From positions 10,997 to 74,996 of the forward strand of contig KB911851.1 of the NCBI GenBank assembly GCA_000383715.1: a stretch of DNA of 64,000 nt, given 5' to 3'. The notes under the pieces were generated by a model, which worked only from the letters and a program-made list of their open reading frames with translations, made no database searches and was not told the origin of the DNA. Each line of letters starts with the position of its first letter. Position 1 is the first letter of the stretch. Below are positions 7,959-17,455 of this stretch, piece after piece. A program made the position numbers and the translations under genes. This DNA is from Verrucomicrobia bacterium SCGC AAA164-E04 (GTDB lineage Bacteria > Verrucomicrobiota > Verrucomicrobiia > Limisphaerales > AAA164-E04).

Positions 7959-9521
7959 CTACACCTGCTGCGGTTTTTGAAACGGTGTGCTGCCAGCCTC
8001 GCTGGTCCCCCAAAGCCATCCCAGAAGCAGAAAATATGGCCATGCGATTGCTGGTATGTACAAGCCGAATTCAATGAAATTTTGCAACGCAATCGCCACC
8101 AAACCCAACCAGATGACTTCGCGAATGGGATGGTCTCCCAGTTTCTTCGGGCGTAACCAGTAAAGTGAACCAAACATCCACACCGCGTAGATGATCGCGG
8201 AAGGCCACCCGGCATCGGATGCTTGCTGGAGATAATCGTTATGGGTCAGTCGTGTCATTTCTGCTCCATCCGTTTTTGTTTTGGAAAATGCACGCATGAA
8301 TGTACCCGGACCTGTGCCAAGGACAGGGTGATCGAGACTGGTTTCCCACGCAGCTCTCCAATACTCAAAACGCGCTCCAACGCTTGTGGCTCCTTTTTGG
8401 AAATAGTCCTGATACTTCCAGGAAAAAAGTCCACCTCCGCCCATCAGCATGACGAAAACCAGCCCCACCTTTAAGGCTCTCGGGACTTTAGCAAAGAGAA
8501 ATGCCAGGCACATGACGATCATTGCAACCAGCCAGCCTCCTTTCGAGCCAGACCAGTAAATGCAGGCGATCGCCCAGAGGGCAAAGCAAGCCAGGATAAG
8601 TAAGCGTGATGGCGTTTGTAATCGCGATGTCGCATTCCACAGGCAGAAGAGCGATAATGGCAACAGGAGGAGAATGGCGGCTGCTAAGGCGTTTGGGTAA
8701 AAAAGCGTTCCGAAAATCCGGTCTTTTCCGATTTTTTCAAGAAATGCCAAGTCTCTTTCCAAGGGTGAATCCCCCTCACCTGCATACTCCACTCTGGAAC
8801 TGAATCCATATTCGGCGGCCGCATTTTGCAGCAGATTCGGATCGCGGGACACAGTTTGGAGCCACTGTTGATCTGTCATGGCTTTTTTGAGGAAAGCTTC
8901 GGGGTAGGATGTCTGCCAATAGCTCTGTTGGTAGATCATTTGGCGTGTCGCTTCCAGTCCCCCAAACTTCTGTTCGGTTCCTGACCACATGGTCATGACC
9001 AAGCCAATGGTTGCCATGATGGAGATTCCGCGAAGACTGTCACATCTGGACAATAAAAAATAACCCCCGTAAAACAATCCAATCAGCACGATGAAGTGTG
9101 CAAGTACGGCTTGAGTTAACGATTTGTCCACCGTGAATAAACCTGATAAAAACTGCCAGCCTAACCAGATCAGAGGTAGCCAAAGGAATTTTGGAAACGT
9201 CGACTTACGGAAGGGGAGGGCACGTATCCCTATCAGAACCCATGCAGCAAACAAGGCGTAAGCAGTTTCCATGGGCCATGCGAAAAAAATCCATCCAATC
9301 CATTCCTTTGGAGTCTGTAATTGCTCTTGCAGTATGATCGGAGTTCCAAGCTTGAGGATCCCCAGCATCACAAGAAGACCGGAGATCCAGGTGAAAGCAC
9401 GGATGCGAAATGATTTCAGCTGATCGTCTGGATCTTTGGTTTTTGAGTTGGACATCAAAGATGCAGGGTTCCTGTCTGAAGCCTTGCTGCTGTTTTTTGA
9501 ATTTCTGGGGGATTTCGGCAT
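7959..9521 (-). CDS. O-antigen ligase / polymerase family membrane protein (Wzy_C)
   Basis: The 520-residue protein has about ten to twelve predicted membrane helices, after a hydrophilic start rich in Ser and Lys. It carries the Wzy_C region: a GSKGGW motif leading into a helix, then a periplasmic loop with RFEYWRAAWETSLDHPVLGTGPGTF and THNDYLQQASDAG. This family joins or polymerises undecaprenyl-linked glycans (O-antigen ligase WaaL, polymerase Wzy) or glycosylates pilins. The large loop before LGTGPGTF fits either activity, and prepilin-like proteins are encoded nearby, so a pilin glycosylation role cannot be excluded. The ATG is 21 bases after the holB stop, so they are probably cotranscribed. 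Confidence 0.82.
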   Translation of the reverse strand: MPKSPRNSKNSSKASDRNPASLMSNSKTKDPDDQLKSFRIRAFTWISGLLVMLGILKLGTPIILQEQLQTPKEWIGWIFFAWPMETAYALFAAWVLIGIRALPFRKSTFPKFLWLPLIWLGWQFLSGLFTVDKSLTQAVLAHFIVLIGLFYGGYFLLSRCDSLRGISIMATIGLVMTMWSGTEQKFGGLEATRQMIYQQSYWQTSYPEAFLKKAMTDQQWLQTVSRDPNLLQNAAAEYGFSSRVEYAGEGDSPLERDLAFLEKIGKDRIFGTLFYPNALAAAILLLLPLSLFCLWNATSRLQTPSRLLILACFALWAIACIYWSGSKGGWLVAMIVMCLAFLFAKVPRALKVGLVFVMLMGGGGLFSWKYQDYFQKGATSVGARFEYWRAAWETSLDHPVLGTGPGTFMRAFSKTKTDGAEMTRLTHNDYLQQASDAGWPSAIIYAVWMFGSLYWLRPKKLGDHPIREVIWLGLVAIALQNFIEFGLYIPAIAWPYFLLLGWLWGTSEAGSTPFQKPQQV

Positions 9522-9542
9522 GAAGGTGGAATCGGCTTGAGG

Positions 9543-10583
9543 TCAAAGATTCAACTTGAGCAAATGAACCTCGAGAGCAAGGGTTTCCTGCACGTTGGAG
9601 TGAAGGACACGCTGAAGCTTTTCAATAAGGCGAATATTATCCAGCAGCTTCCCTGCATCCGTTCGTGTTGCCAGCGCATGAGTGGCTGGTGCGAGGTCGG
9701 GAAAGGTCAAAGTGGAGGTCTCGGCTTGCAGGGAAAGCAACCATGCATCCCGCAGCCACCACTCCAGTGCGTTGAACACATCCGTGCGTCGCCGTCGGTA
9801 TTGCCCCTCGATTGCAGCCTTGAGTTCCTTATCTCGTTTTTCACGGATTTTAGGTTCGACATCATTGGGCAAATCACCCAGAAAGCGGTCCTTCAATCCA
9901 TCTTCAATCTGATGCCTTGCCTCAGCAAGTTTCTCCATCAGGGTGTCCAATGCCTTGTATCGATCCAGCATCCCGGAATCTTTCACGGCGAGTTGTTGTG
10001 CAAAAACTTCCAGCCATGATTGATGTTCGGTTTTCATGGTCGACGAGGAGTCGCCGGGGAAATTCAAGCGGAGACATCGGCTTTGAATCGTTTCAAGCAG
10101 TCGATCTGGTTGGGTTGAAAGCAGGATCATCAACGAGTTTTCGGGAGGTTCCTCCAGTGTTTTCAGAAATGCATTCGCCGATTGCTGGTTCATTCTGTCT
10201 GCATCCGCAATCATCCAGACCTTGGTTCGCGCATCATTTGCCTTTAGATGCAGGGTCTCCATTAACTGACGTATTTGCGGCAGGGTGATCAGTCTCGACT
10301 TTGATTCAGGGCGGATCCATTGCACATCACCGTGGTGGTCGGCGCTGATCTGTTCACATGTCGTGCAATGATCACAATACTCGGCAACAGGACTGGGCAA
10401 GGGCTCACTGGCATGGGTTGCCTGGGTACAATTCACTGCTTTGGCGAAGGCCACGGCGGCTCGGTCAAGTGTCTCTCTGTCTGCGCCGGTGAACAGGTAA
10501 GCGTGCCCGATGCGTGCGCGCTCAATGCTCTTTTGTAAAACGCCCAAGGTTGGGATTTCCGATATGAGTTCTGCAAAAGCCAT
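9543..10583 (-). CDS. holB: DNA polymerase III clamp-loader subunit delta'
   Basis: The 346-residue protein has the delta' pattern: GHAYLFTGADR in place of a working P-loop, cysteines that bind zinc (Cys52, and Cys70-x2-Cys73-x2-Cys76), then RMNQQSANAFLKTLEEPPEN and the SRC motif (IQSRCLRL). Delta' is the rigid stator of the clamp loader that places the sliding clamp on DNA. The Walker A site is degenerate, as usual for delta'. It sits 19 bases after the TPR/SH3 gene and 21 before the ligase gene, so it is the middle of a minus-strand operon. The C-terminal collar region is present. Confidence 0.9.
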   Translation of the reverse strand: MAFAELISEIPTLGVLQKSIERARIGHAYLFTGADRETLDRAAVAFAKAVNCTQATHASEPLPSPVAEYCDHCTTCEQISADHHGDVQWIRPESKSRLITLPQIRQLMETLHLKANDARTKVWMIADADRMNQQSANAFLKTLEEPPENSLMILLSTQPDRLLETIQSRCLRLNFPGDSSSTMKTEHQSWLEVFAQQLAVKDSGMLDRYKALDTLMEKLAEARHQIEDGLKDRFLGDLPNDVEPKIREKRDKELKAAIEGQYRRRRTDVFNALEWWLRDAWLLSLQAETSTLTFPDLAPATHALATRTDAGKLLDNIRLIEKLQRVLHSNVQETLALEVHLLKLNL

Positions 10584-10602
10584 GACTTGAGCCGTGCTGC
10601 AA

Positions 10603-11421
10603 TCAGTGGATGGGAATGGCTTTGAGATGAGACATTTCCAGCCAGCCCAGTTCTCCCTTGGTGTTGCGGATTTGCCGCCATTGGTTCTTTTCTGCCAGCA
10701 GTTGCACCTCTTCGCCGGTTTTCATTTCGCTCAGATTCTTTGAGTCAGAAAAAGGGCTCGAATGAAGTGGAGCTCGGTCAGTAATGACCACTCCGATCCG
10801 CTGCCCTGAAATCGTCCAAGCAATGAGTGCCAACAAACAAGCGCCAGGGCCGATCATCCACCCCGATATGGATCTCACCCCCTCCCATTTTGCTGAAGCC
10901 GTTAATAATTGAGCGGTTTTTAAAACGCAATATCCCCAGAAGGGTAATGATGTCAGGATGAACCAGGTGTTCAGTGGAAGGGTGCGTATCCATTGACGCC
11001 AGGCAGAAGAGATGCCTCCTGAAGGTAAGCCCGCCGTATCTCTTGTGAATTTCAGGTTGGCTTGCACATCCGCATCGAGTGGGTCTAGCGTTTGAGCCAT
11101 CAAATAATGGTATATGGCCATTCCCGTTTTGTTCTGGCGAAAGTAAGCATTTCCCATATTGAAATGAACGGCAGGAGTTTGGATTCCTGACTCGATCAGG
11201 CTGTTGTATTCAACTATCGCGGTCTCATATTCACCTTGTTCGAATAATCCGTTGGCTTGATCGAATCTCGATTCATCTCCTTTCACACTCAACGCGATCA
11301 TTGCGATCGCAAACATCAATGTAAGACGTCCTAGGAAAACAGAAAGATGAATGCAGACATTCCCTTCAGCGCAATAATCCTGTTTCAGGGTTTTGAAATT
11401 ATGGGGGGAAGGATCAAGCAT
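10603..11421 (-). CDS. TPR and SH3-like membrane protein (BatE-like)
   Basis: The protein has a hydrophobic N-terminal segment (LMFAIAMIALSVKG), then TPR repeats (about residues 52-125, with NGLFEQGEYETAIVEYNSLIE and MGNAYFRQNKTGMAIYHYLMAQ). Two membrane helices follow (around 150-170 and 190-210), then a C-terminal SH3-like module (VVITDRAPLHSSP to GELGWLEMSHLKAIP). The order TPR, two helices, SH3 is that of BatE-type proteins of the Bat aerotolerance loci, but no BatA-D genes are present. The first ATG (11421) gives 272 residues with an odd hydrophilic start. An internal TTG/ATG pair about 36 codons later, after AGGA, gives a normal signal peptide and may be the real start. It is 25 bases after the prepilin-like gene. 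Confidence 0.75.
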   Translation of the reverse strand: MLDPSPHNFKTLKQDYCAEGNVCIHLSVFLGRLTLMFAIAMIALSVKGDESRFDQANGLFEQGEYETAIVEYNSLIESGIQTPAVHFNMGNAYFRQNKTGMAIYHYLMAQTLDPLDADVQANLKFTRDTAGLPSGGISSAWRQWIRTLPLNTWFILTSLPFWGYCVLKTAQLLTASAKWEGVRSISGWMIGPGACLLALIAWTISGQRIGVVITDRAPLHSSPFSDSKNLSEMKTGEEVQLLAEKNQWRQIRNTKGELGWLEMSHLKAIPIH

Positions 11422-11446
11422 TTTCTACACGAACAATCTGAAAAAT

Positions 11447-12244
11447 TTATCTTTGTCGGAAATACGGATCAAAGTATTTATCCTCGAATCGTCCCTTTTG
11501 GGCTTGAAGCACCTTTTCATTTTTCCAGCTTTCTATATGGCCATCAATAAACCCCATATTTATCCGCCCATTGTGTGTGATAAAAGCGCCTCTCGAAGCA
11601 GTTCCTCCTGGAGTGAAACTGGCATTGCGCATGGTTGCAGGGTCTTCGTTAATGAGTAATAATTTTTCCGAAGGGGTGGCCACCGCACCTGCTTTGACTC
11701 CTTTTGGGCCTGTATTGCGACCTTGAGCGAGCGACTCGTCTCTGTCGATTTTTGAGTTCATGCTGAAATTAACCCTCAATGCTCTTCCATGGGCCTTCGT
11801 ACTTGGGCAGCGGTAAACATCATAAACATTGGTGTGGCGCTCACTGTATGGTAACTGAGCCTGGCCGGTTACATAAGGAAAGACGGATCCTGATTCGGCA
11901 TGAAAACCGAAGCTTCGGGATTTCCACCGGTTGGGAGAATCGGCATAGGTGTCCGACTGCCCTCCATGCACCCAATCGGGCTTTAAATTGCGATCTACCC
12001 CCCCAGACCAAGGCAGAAAGTCGTTGTTGTCATCGATATACATCAACATGCCCAATGTGATCTGGCGCATGTTACTCTTGCAAACCGTGCTTCTGGCGCC
12101 TTCCTTGGCTTTGGAAAGAGCCGGTAACAACATGCCAGCGAGAATGGCTATGATGGCAATTACCACCAGTAACTCAATCAACGTGAAAGCAGTAATCCGT
12201 TGCTGATTCCAATGCATTTGTTTGGTGGATGAGTAACTGCTCAT
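11447..12244 (-). CDS. Prepilin-like protein with type IV pilin/T2SS N-terminal methylation motif
   Basis: The 265-residue protein has a short leader ending at the processing site before [18 protein letters not shown], then [21 protein letters not shown], the usual form in Verrucomicrobiota and Lentisphaerota. The C-terminal [11 protein letters not shown] is the variable-region D-G-H motif of this group. Prepilin peptidase should cut and methylate the Phe. These proteins resemble pseudopilins of type II secretion but are usually present in many scattered copies, and their function is unknown. The ATG is clear. It is the first gene of the minus-strand run leading to TPR/SH3, holB and O-antigen ligase, and is divergent from the gene at 12407. 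Confidence 0.88.
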   Translation of the reverse strand: MSSYSSTKQMHWNQQRITAFTLIELLVVIAIIAILAGMLLPALSKAKEGARSTVCKSNMRQITLGMLMYIDDNNDFLPWSGGVDRNLKPDWVHGGQSDTYADSPNRWKSRSFGFHAESGSVFPYVTGQAQLPYSERHTNVYDVYRCPSTKAHGRALRVNFSMNSKIDRDESLAQGRNTGPKGVKAGAVATPSEKLLLINEDPATMRNASFTPGGTASRGAFITHNGRINMGFIDGHIESWKNEKVLQAQKGRFEDKYFDPYFRQR

Positions 12245-12350
12245 ATTGGATCATTAGACTGTTAAAGCTGTCTATAAGACAAGAATAAAAGACTCAACGC
12301 TGGGACTCATTCGGTATTCCCCGATTCTTTGCCGAGCGATCCAATCCTAC

Positions 12351-12378
12351 TTGAAATCTTCCGACTTGAATGTAAAAT
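12351..12378 (+). promoter_or_regulatory. Candidate sigma-70 promoter for the gene at 12407
   Basis: TTGAAA (12351-12356), a 16-base spacer and TAAAAT (12373-12378) resemble -35 and -10 boxes. A transcript would begin near 12385, about 20 bases before the ATG at 12407. This also argues against the in-frame TTG at 12329 as the start. The match is by eye; no upstream element was tested. Confidence 0.45.
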
Positions 12379-12406
12379 TGGCATCAAATCTCTACCCCCT
12401 CGCAGC

Positions 12407-13195
12407 ATGAATGTTTTTACCAGAAAAGTAATTTTGGCTTGGCGATGGCCATTGACTTTGCTTCTTCTCGGAGGAATGGCGATGCTCATGGTGCTTCTAT
12501 GTTTTGTATTTGCCGGATCCTTGTTGAATCAGAATTTTCAAAATGGTCTCAAAACTTCACAAAAGGCCCTGCAAGACCTGAGCCAGCTTCTAGGGGGAGG
12601 CACACGGGTTTCATTGAAAGAATCGTTTCTGGCAGGTATTCCGGAGATCAGTGATGCCGGGGGGGGGCGTTTGGAATTAGCCAAGGTGGACCGTGTCGAG
12701 ATCCTGAAATCCGAAGATCGCATGTCTTTGTTCTGGGATCATTTTTCTCTGGGAACTTCCATTGCTGAAATTCGAGTACCCGTGACTTACCGTTACTATG
12801 TCCATTTGGACGGCCCTTGGGAAATTGAAGCCCAGGGAGATGTCTGTTATGTTCGAGCTCCCCGTCTGAGGGCGACGCTTCCTCCTGCGATTCATTTGAA
12901 CCGCATGGAAAAGCGAAGCCAGAATGGCTGGGCTCGCTTTGGCGCTGAGGACCAGCTTGATTCGCTTGAAAAGGATATGTTGCCAACGCTGGCCCAATAC
13001 GCGGAGAACGAAACCGTCATGATTCTAGTGCGCGATCAAGCGCGGAAATCAATGACACGATTCATCAGTAACTGGTTCTTGAATCAGTTTCCAGACGCCT
13101 ATGAAGAAATTAAGCTGGTAGAAGTGACATTTACAGATGAGCCTCCGACTGATTCTGGTTCAGGATCTCAGCCACTGATGATGCCCCATGAGTGA
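12407..13195 (+). CDS. Membrane-anchored protein of unknown function
   Basis: The 262-residue protein has one strong N-terminal membrane helix (about residues 15-38, LTLLLLGGMAMLMVLLCFVFAG) and a large domain outside the membrane with mixed strands (VPVTYRYYVHLDGPWEIEAQGDVCYVRAP). I do not recognise the family with confidence; it loosely resembles DUF4230-type proteins. A nine-G run (12659-12667) encodes Gly-Gly-Gly in frame. The start at ATG 12407 is preferred over TTG 12329 because the promoter-like boxes lie between them and the helix begins naturally. The end overlaps the sixA start by 8 bases, so the two are translationally coupled. Confidence 0.7.
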   Translation: MNVFTRKVILAWRWPLTLLLLGGMAMLMVLLCFVFAGSLLNQNFQNGLKTSQKALQDLSQLLGGGTRVSLKESFLAGIPEISDAGGGRLELAKVDRVEILKSEDRMSLFWDHFSLGTSIAEIRVPVTYRYYVHLDGPWEIEAQGDVCYVRAPRLRATLPPAIHLNRMEKRSQNGWARFGAEDQLDSLEKDMLPTLAQYAENETVMILVRDQARKSMTRFISNWFLNQFPDAYEEIKLVEVTFTDEPPTDSGSGSQPLMMPHE

Positions 13196-13668
13196 GTTGT
13201 TCATCATGCGGCATGGTAAGGCGGAGGATGCGAGCCGTCACACTGGGTATGCTGACCGGCCTCGCCGATTGACCCCTGAAGGGATTGCAAACATTCAGGC
13301 AATGATGCCAGCCCTTCCCTCGAGCTGCAGAGACAGCACGCATCATACATCAGGGACTCAAAGTCATTCATAGAGTGCAATGCATGGATGCCTTGGGAGC
13401 GGACCAATCCATTGTTGCTTTTTTTGAGAACAATCTGGCTTCTTTGCTGGAAAGTGACCAGCGTTTAATGATTGTAGGGCACGAACCTTGTTTGAGCGGA
13501 TTGGCAAGTCTCCTTATTTCCGGACGCATCGACACTCGTATTCAACTGAAAAAGGCAGGCATGATTCACCTTGAATGCCTCACAAGAGAAGGCAAATGCC
13601 GCGGAATTCTCAAAGGTCACTGGACCTCGAAGTTGCTGCGGTCGTTTCGCTTTTCCGGTTCGAGGTAA
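13188..13668 (+). pseudogene. sixA: Frameshifted histidine phosphatase (SixA-like)
   Basis: The first frame (13188-13373) encodes the start of a histidine phosphatase with the RHG catalytic motif (LFIMRHGKAEDASR). It stops early after MMPALPSSCRD. A second frame, readable from about 13320 to 13668, carries RAAETARIIHQGLKV and then the second half with VGHEPCLSGLASLL and KKAGMIHL. Joined, they make one SixA-like protein (phosphohistidine phosphatase), with His and Arg of both catalytic blocks kept. The join needs a frameshift, and the usual xSSPxxRAxQTA strand is partly missing, so a short deletion is likely. The ATG overlaps the stop of the upstream gene. A sequence error cannot explain the missing residues, though a shifted but functional gene in relatives is expected. 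Confidence 0.72.
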
Positions 13669-13673
13669 CTAGA

Positions 13674-14546
13674 TCAGTTTTCTCCTGCGGGTCTTAGTGG
13701 TGATTCGCGCTCTGCCGCATGTGCTTGAAGCCATTTGAGGTCTGGATTACCTTCTGAAGCTTCAAAATGCAGGATGGTTTTGTTGGTGATCGTTCTTTGA
13801 TCCTTCCATTTCAAAGTTTCGACATGGCCGTCGACAAAGGCAGCCGCTCCACGACCGTTGTGGTGAGCACCCGGGATGTGGAAAAATTGCTCGCTTGTTC
13901 CCATTTTCGTAATAAATCCCGAATAGCATATGCTGTCTGAATTGACATCGATGAATGTGAATACATCACTTGCCTTCATTCCCGCCAATTGAGACGGCTT
14001 AGCATAAGCGTGATAGCCAGCCCCATAGTTCACTGCACCTGGAAACACCCACCCAAAGAAAGCATTCAAAGAATAACTCCTTACCCCGCGGTAGTTTACT
14101 CCCTGGAAAAAAGTGGGTCTGCGATCTGCCGGGCATTTGTAAGTGTTGGCTGAGCCCACATAGCCCCCTTGAGCGAAAGCCGAGTAGGAAGGGTTTGTTA
14201 ACAATTGTGAGTTAGTGTGCATGAATCGTTCCACATGGGTGCCACCCGATACCCATGGGCGTTGGAGGCCAAGTGTGGCACTTTCAACATAGCCATTTGG
14301 TACCAATTTTCCGTGATCTTCTGCATACAGCAGCCATGCAATATTGAGCTGCCGCTGATTATTGATACAGTAGGCCTTGTGTGCTGCTCCTTTTGCTTTT
14401 GAGAGTGCCGGTAACAGCATGCTGGCAAGAATGGCAATCACACTGATGACGACAAGTAGTTCTATCAAGGTGAAACCTCGGGAAAGGTTTCGCCTCACTG
14501 CAACGAATGCGATGAATATCGATTGAATGTATGGGCTTCTTAACAT
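13674..14546 (-). CDS. Prepilin-like protein with type IV pilin/T2SS N-terminal methylation motif
   Basis: The 290-residue protein has a basic leader and the cleavage region [21 protein letters not shown], then [25 protein letters not shown]. It ends with the [14 protein letters not shown] motif of the same group as the gene at 11447. The middle carries aromatic and Gly-rich segments ([36 protein letters not shown]). It is an isolated gene: the sixA remnant converges on it and the sulfatase diverges from it. No pilus assembly genes are in the window. Function unknown; secretion pseudopilin or surface display are possible. Confidence 0.88.
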   Translation of the reverse strand: MLRSPYIQSIFIAFVAVRRNLSRGFTLIELLVVISVIAILASMLLPALSKAKGAAHKAYCINNQRQLNIAWLLYAEDHGKLVPNGYVESATLGLQRPWVSGGTHVERFMHTNSQLLTNPSYSAFAQGGYVGSANTYKCPADRRPTFFQGVNYRGVRSYSLNAFFGWVFPGAVNYGAGYHAYAKPSQLAGMKASDVFTFIDVNSDSICYSGFITKMGTSEQFFHIPGAHHNGRGAAAFVDGHVETLKWKDQRTITNKTILHFEASEGNPDLKWLQAHAAERESPLRPAGEN

Positions 14547-14682
14547 GTGTGATCCTGATCCACCCCTTGGTATGCCGGACTAAGAAAACGATTATCAATA
14601 ACAATCCAGCATGTTTTGTTCCATGTCAAAAACTGGTTTTGATTTTGATTGTTTTTCGGGGTGGTTCAATTTGAATATATAG

Positions 14683-16239
14683 ATGATGTTATCCAACCCA
14701 ATTTCCAACCGATCCCTTTCATCGGGTTGGAATTTTCTAATCGTCCTCCTCCTGACATTGGGAATCAATGGAATCATCCATGCGAAAGCCAAACCGAATA
14801 TTGTGTTGATCATGTGCGACGACATGGGCTGGTCCGATATAGGTTGCTATGGGGGAGAGGTGCGAACACCTCATCTGGATCGACTTGCCTCCGAAGGTTT
14901 GAGGTTTACTCAATTTTATAATAGTGCCAAGTGTACGACCACTCGTGCTGCGCTTTTGACCGGACTGTATCCCCGCCAGAAAAAGGGACCTTTGCTCAAG
15001 GAATCAATGGTGACACTTGGTGAGGCATTGCAGTTGGCTGGCTATCAGACTGCGATGAGTGGAAAGTGGCATCTGGGGTCAACCAAGCCCAGACGCCCTG
15101 TCGATCGTGGTTTTCAAGAATACTATGGATTAATGGATGGAGGTTGTCATTATTTCAATCCAGTGAAACCTGACCCTGATTTCAAAAAGAATCGCATACG
15201 CGTCTTCGGTCAGAATGAGACAATTATTACAGAATTTCCAAAGGATTTTTACACAACAGATGCTTTCACTGATCACGCAGTGATCAACATTCAGAGGATG
15301 GCCAAAAGCGATGCCCCTTATTTTATGCATGTTTGCTACACGGCACCGCACTACCCACTGCATGCGCCCGAAGAAGACGTTCAAAAGTATCTGGGCAAAT
15401 ACAAGGAAGGATGGGAAAAATTAAGGGGCGTTCGTCACAAAAAGCTGGTCCGGTTGGGGCTCATTGATGCGGGGTGGAAGTTGCCGTCAACTGACCCTGA
15501 AGCTGGTAACTGGGAGGATCAAAAAGACAAGGGTTGGCAGGATCGAAGAATGGCGGTTTATGCCGCTATGATCGACCGAATGGACCAAGGTATTGGCCGA
15601 ATATTGGATGCCATCGAGGAATCCGGAGAAACAGACAATACCATGATTCTTTTCCTTTCAGATAACGGGGGCTGCGGTGAAACATATTCACAAGATCGCT
15701 CCGAGAACGTTCCGGGCAGTTCTGAACATTACATGACCTGTGGGCCAGGTTGGGCATCTGCTCAAAATACACCGTTTCGACGTTTTAAAAGCTGGATGCA
15801 TGAAGGCGGTATTTCGACTCCGCTCATCGTTCGTTGGCCTGATGTCATTCAGCCCAACACCGTGACACATCAAGTGGGGCACATCATCGATTTCATGCCT
15901 ACTTTTCTTGAAGCGGCTCAGACGGATTACCCCAATGTTTTTAAAGGTAATTCCATCATCCCGTTAGAAGGCAAAAGCCTGATTCCCATCTTCATTGGTC
16001 AACAGCGGGAAGGACACAAAATTCTATGGTGGGAATTTATTGGCAATCGCGCCGTGAGAGAAGGGAATTGGAAATTGGTATGGGATCGGAAAATTCAAAA
16101 TTGGGAGCTTTATCACATGCGCCATGACCGCACTGAAATGGTAGATCTGGCATTGCAGTATCCTGATAAGGTCAGAAAAATGGCATCTTCCTGGAACAGT
16201 TGGGCCATCAATACGGGCGCGCTCTCTGGCCAGAAATGA
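14683..16239 (+). CDS. Exported sulfatase (formylglycine-dependent arylsulfatase family)
   Basis: The 518-residue protein has a signal peptide ending near HAKAK, then the sulfatase start PNIVLIMCDDMGWSDIGCYGG with the metal-binding Asp pair. The formylglycine site reads CTTTRAALLTG. The consensus is C/S-x-P/A-x-R, so Thr replaces Pro or Ala, a variant common in marine Planctomycetota-Verrucomicrobiota sulfatases. Later motifs include SGKWHLG, the substrate-site HYPLHAPEE, and FLSDNGG with the second metal Asp/Asn. It should remove sulfate esters from polysaccharides outside the cytoplasm after maturation by a formylglycine enzyme, which is not in the window. Its stop overlaps the MFS start as ATGA, which implies one operon. 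Confidence 0.9.
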   Translation: MMLSNPISNRSLSSGWNFLIVLLLTLGINGIIHAKAKPNIVLIMCDDMGWSDIGCYGGEVRTPHLDRLASEGLRFTQFYNSAKCTTTRAALLTGLYPRQKKGPLLKESMVTLGEALQLAGYQTAMSGKWHLGSTKPRRPVDRGFQEYYGLMDGGCHYFNPVKPDPDFKKNRIRVFGQNETIITEFPKDFYTTDAFTDHAVINIQRMAKSDAPYFMHVCYTAPHYPLHAPEEDVQKYLGKYKEGWEKLRGVRHKKLVRLGLIDAGWKLPSTDPEAGNWEDQKDKGWQDRRMAVYAAMIDRMDQGIGRILDAIEESGETDNTMILFLSDNGGCGETYSQDRSENVPGSSEHYMTCGPGWASAQNTPFRRFKSWMHEGGISTPLIVRWPDVIQPNTVTHQVGHIIDFMPTFLEAAQTDYPNVFKGNSIIPLEGKSLIPIFIGQQREGHKILWWEFIGNRAVREGNWKLVWDRKIQNWELYHMRHDRTEMVDLALQYPDKVRKMASSWNSWAINTGALSGQK

Positions 16240-17423
16240 TCGCTTTATTTCGATCTTCACGAACTGGAGTGAACCAAGCATTTGTTTATCTATTTGTTAA
16301 CTTTCTCCTTTTTGGCGGAATTGCAACCACGGTAGGCGCCACCTTGCCTTTGGTCATCCGCGAATTCGGCTGGAACTACCTTGCTGCAGGTTGGATTTTT
16401 GCTGGCAGTGCCGCAGGTTTTTTTGTGTCCACCTTTGTCACAGGCATGTTACTGCCGAGTTGGGGGCGGCGCAACGTGATGTTGGTGGGCTTGATCCTTC
16501 AAGGACTTGGAATTGGGCTTTTTGGATGTTTTGACTCCCTGGTTGCGAACTTGATCATTTTCATTGTATTTGGTTTGGGACAGGGGGCGGTGGAAGTCAC
16601 AACCAATGTTTCCGTAGTCAATATTGAAGCTCCAGGCAAAAGCCGCTTGATGAACCTTGTTCATTCAGCTTTCACGGTAGGAGCCATGATTGCTCCTTTC
16701 CTTGCAGGCTTTCTCGTTTGGTGGGATGTCTCATGGCGTGTTGTCTATATCGTCATGGCCCTTCTCTGCCTGTGCATGTTGGCTTGGACTTGGCAGGCTC
16801 GCTGGCTTCACGAGGCAAGCGAATCTTCCAGTGTATCCAATGAAGCTAACAAGAGAAAATTGTTTTGTGATCCTCTCCTGCTTTTATTGTCAGGAACGAT
16901 ATTTTTCTATGTGGGAGCCGAAATTGGGATTTCAAATTGGATCGCAGAGTATTTTGTTGAAATACATCAATCTTCAGCTTCGTTCGGTGCATTGATGGTT
17001 TCAGTTCTGTGGTTCGGCGTTTTTCTGGGGAGAATTGGGATTAGCGTTGGATACCGGGGCAATCAATTAGTCAAGTTGCTGGTCATCTGCTCTCTAGCGT
17101 CTTTTTTATTTCTTGGCTTGGCTGTCTGGAGTGTCAGCATATGGTGGTCCGGTTTATTTTTCTTTCTTACGGGGATGGGTTTCTCAATCATTTACCCCTG
17201 CGTGATGTCGATTATTGGTCTCAAGTTTAAAAAAGGCCAAAGCGCAGCGATAGGTCTCGTATCCACCAGTGGCGGTGTTGGAGTCTGCATCTTTCCTTTT
17301 GTCATGTCGGCGGTTTCTGAACAATCAGGTCTGATCACCGGTTTCTTGTTTTATTGGATGCTGACAGCCTTGATGTGTGTCTGTGCCTGGTTGGTGATAA
17401 TGCTTTTTAAGCGTCAGGTTTAG
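16236..17423 (+). CDS. MFS transporter (sugar/acid type)
   Basis: The protein of 395 residues has about twelve membrane helices of the major facilitator type, with loops such as GMLLPSWGRRNVMLVG between helices 2 and 3 and GVFLGRIGISVGYRGNQ in the second half. It has long stretches like those of FucP/NarK-like families. I chose ATG 16236 because it overlaps the sulfatase stop (ATGA), a usual coupling; the TTG at 16200 gives a hydrophilic extension inside the sulfatase. Coupling with the sulfatase suggests it imports a desulfated sugar product. It converges on mutL with a 32-base gap. Confidence 0.86.
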   Translation: MIALFRSSRTGVNQAFVYLFVNFLLFGGIATTVGATLPLVIREFGWNYLAAGWIFAGSAAGFFVSTFVTGMLLPSWGRRNVMLVGLILQGLGIGLFGCFDSLVANLIIFIVFGLGQGAVEVTTNVSVVNIEAPGKSRLMNLVHSAFTVGAMIAPFLAGFLVWWDVSWRVVYIVMALLCLCMLAWTWQARWLHEASESSSVSNEANKRKLFCDPLLLLLSGTIFFYVGAEIGISNWIAEYFVEIHQSSASFGALMVSVLWFGVFLGRIGISVGYRGNQLVKLLVICSLASFLFLGLAVWSVSIWWSGLFFFLTGMGFSIIYPCVMSIIGLKFKKGQSAAIGLVSTSGGVGVCIFPFVMSAVSEQSGLITGFLFYWMLTALMCVCAWLVIMLFKRQV

Positions 17424-17455
17424 TGGTTGTTGCGCAGACTCAGGTCATGTCACCC

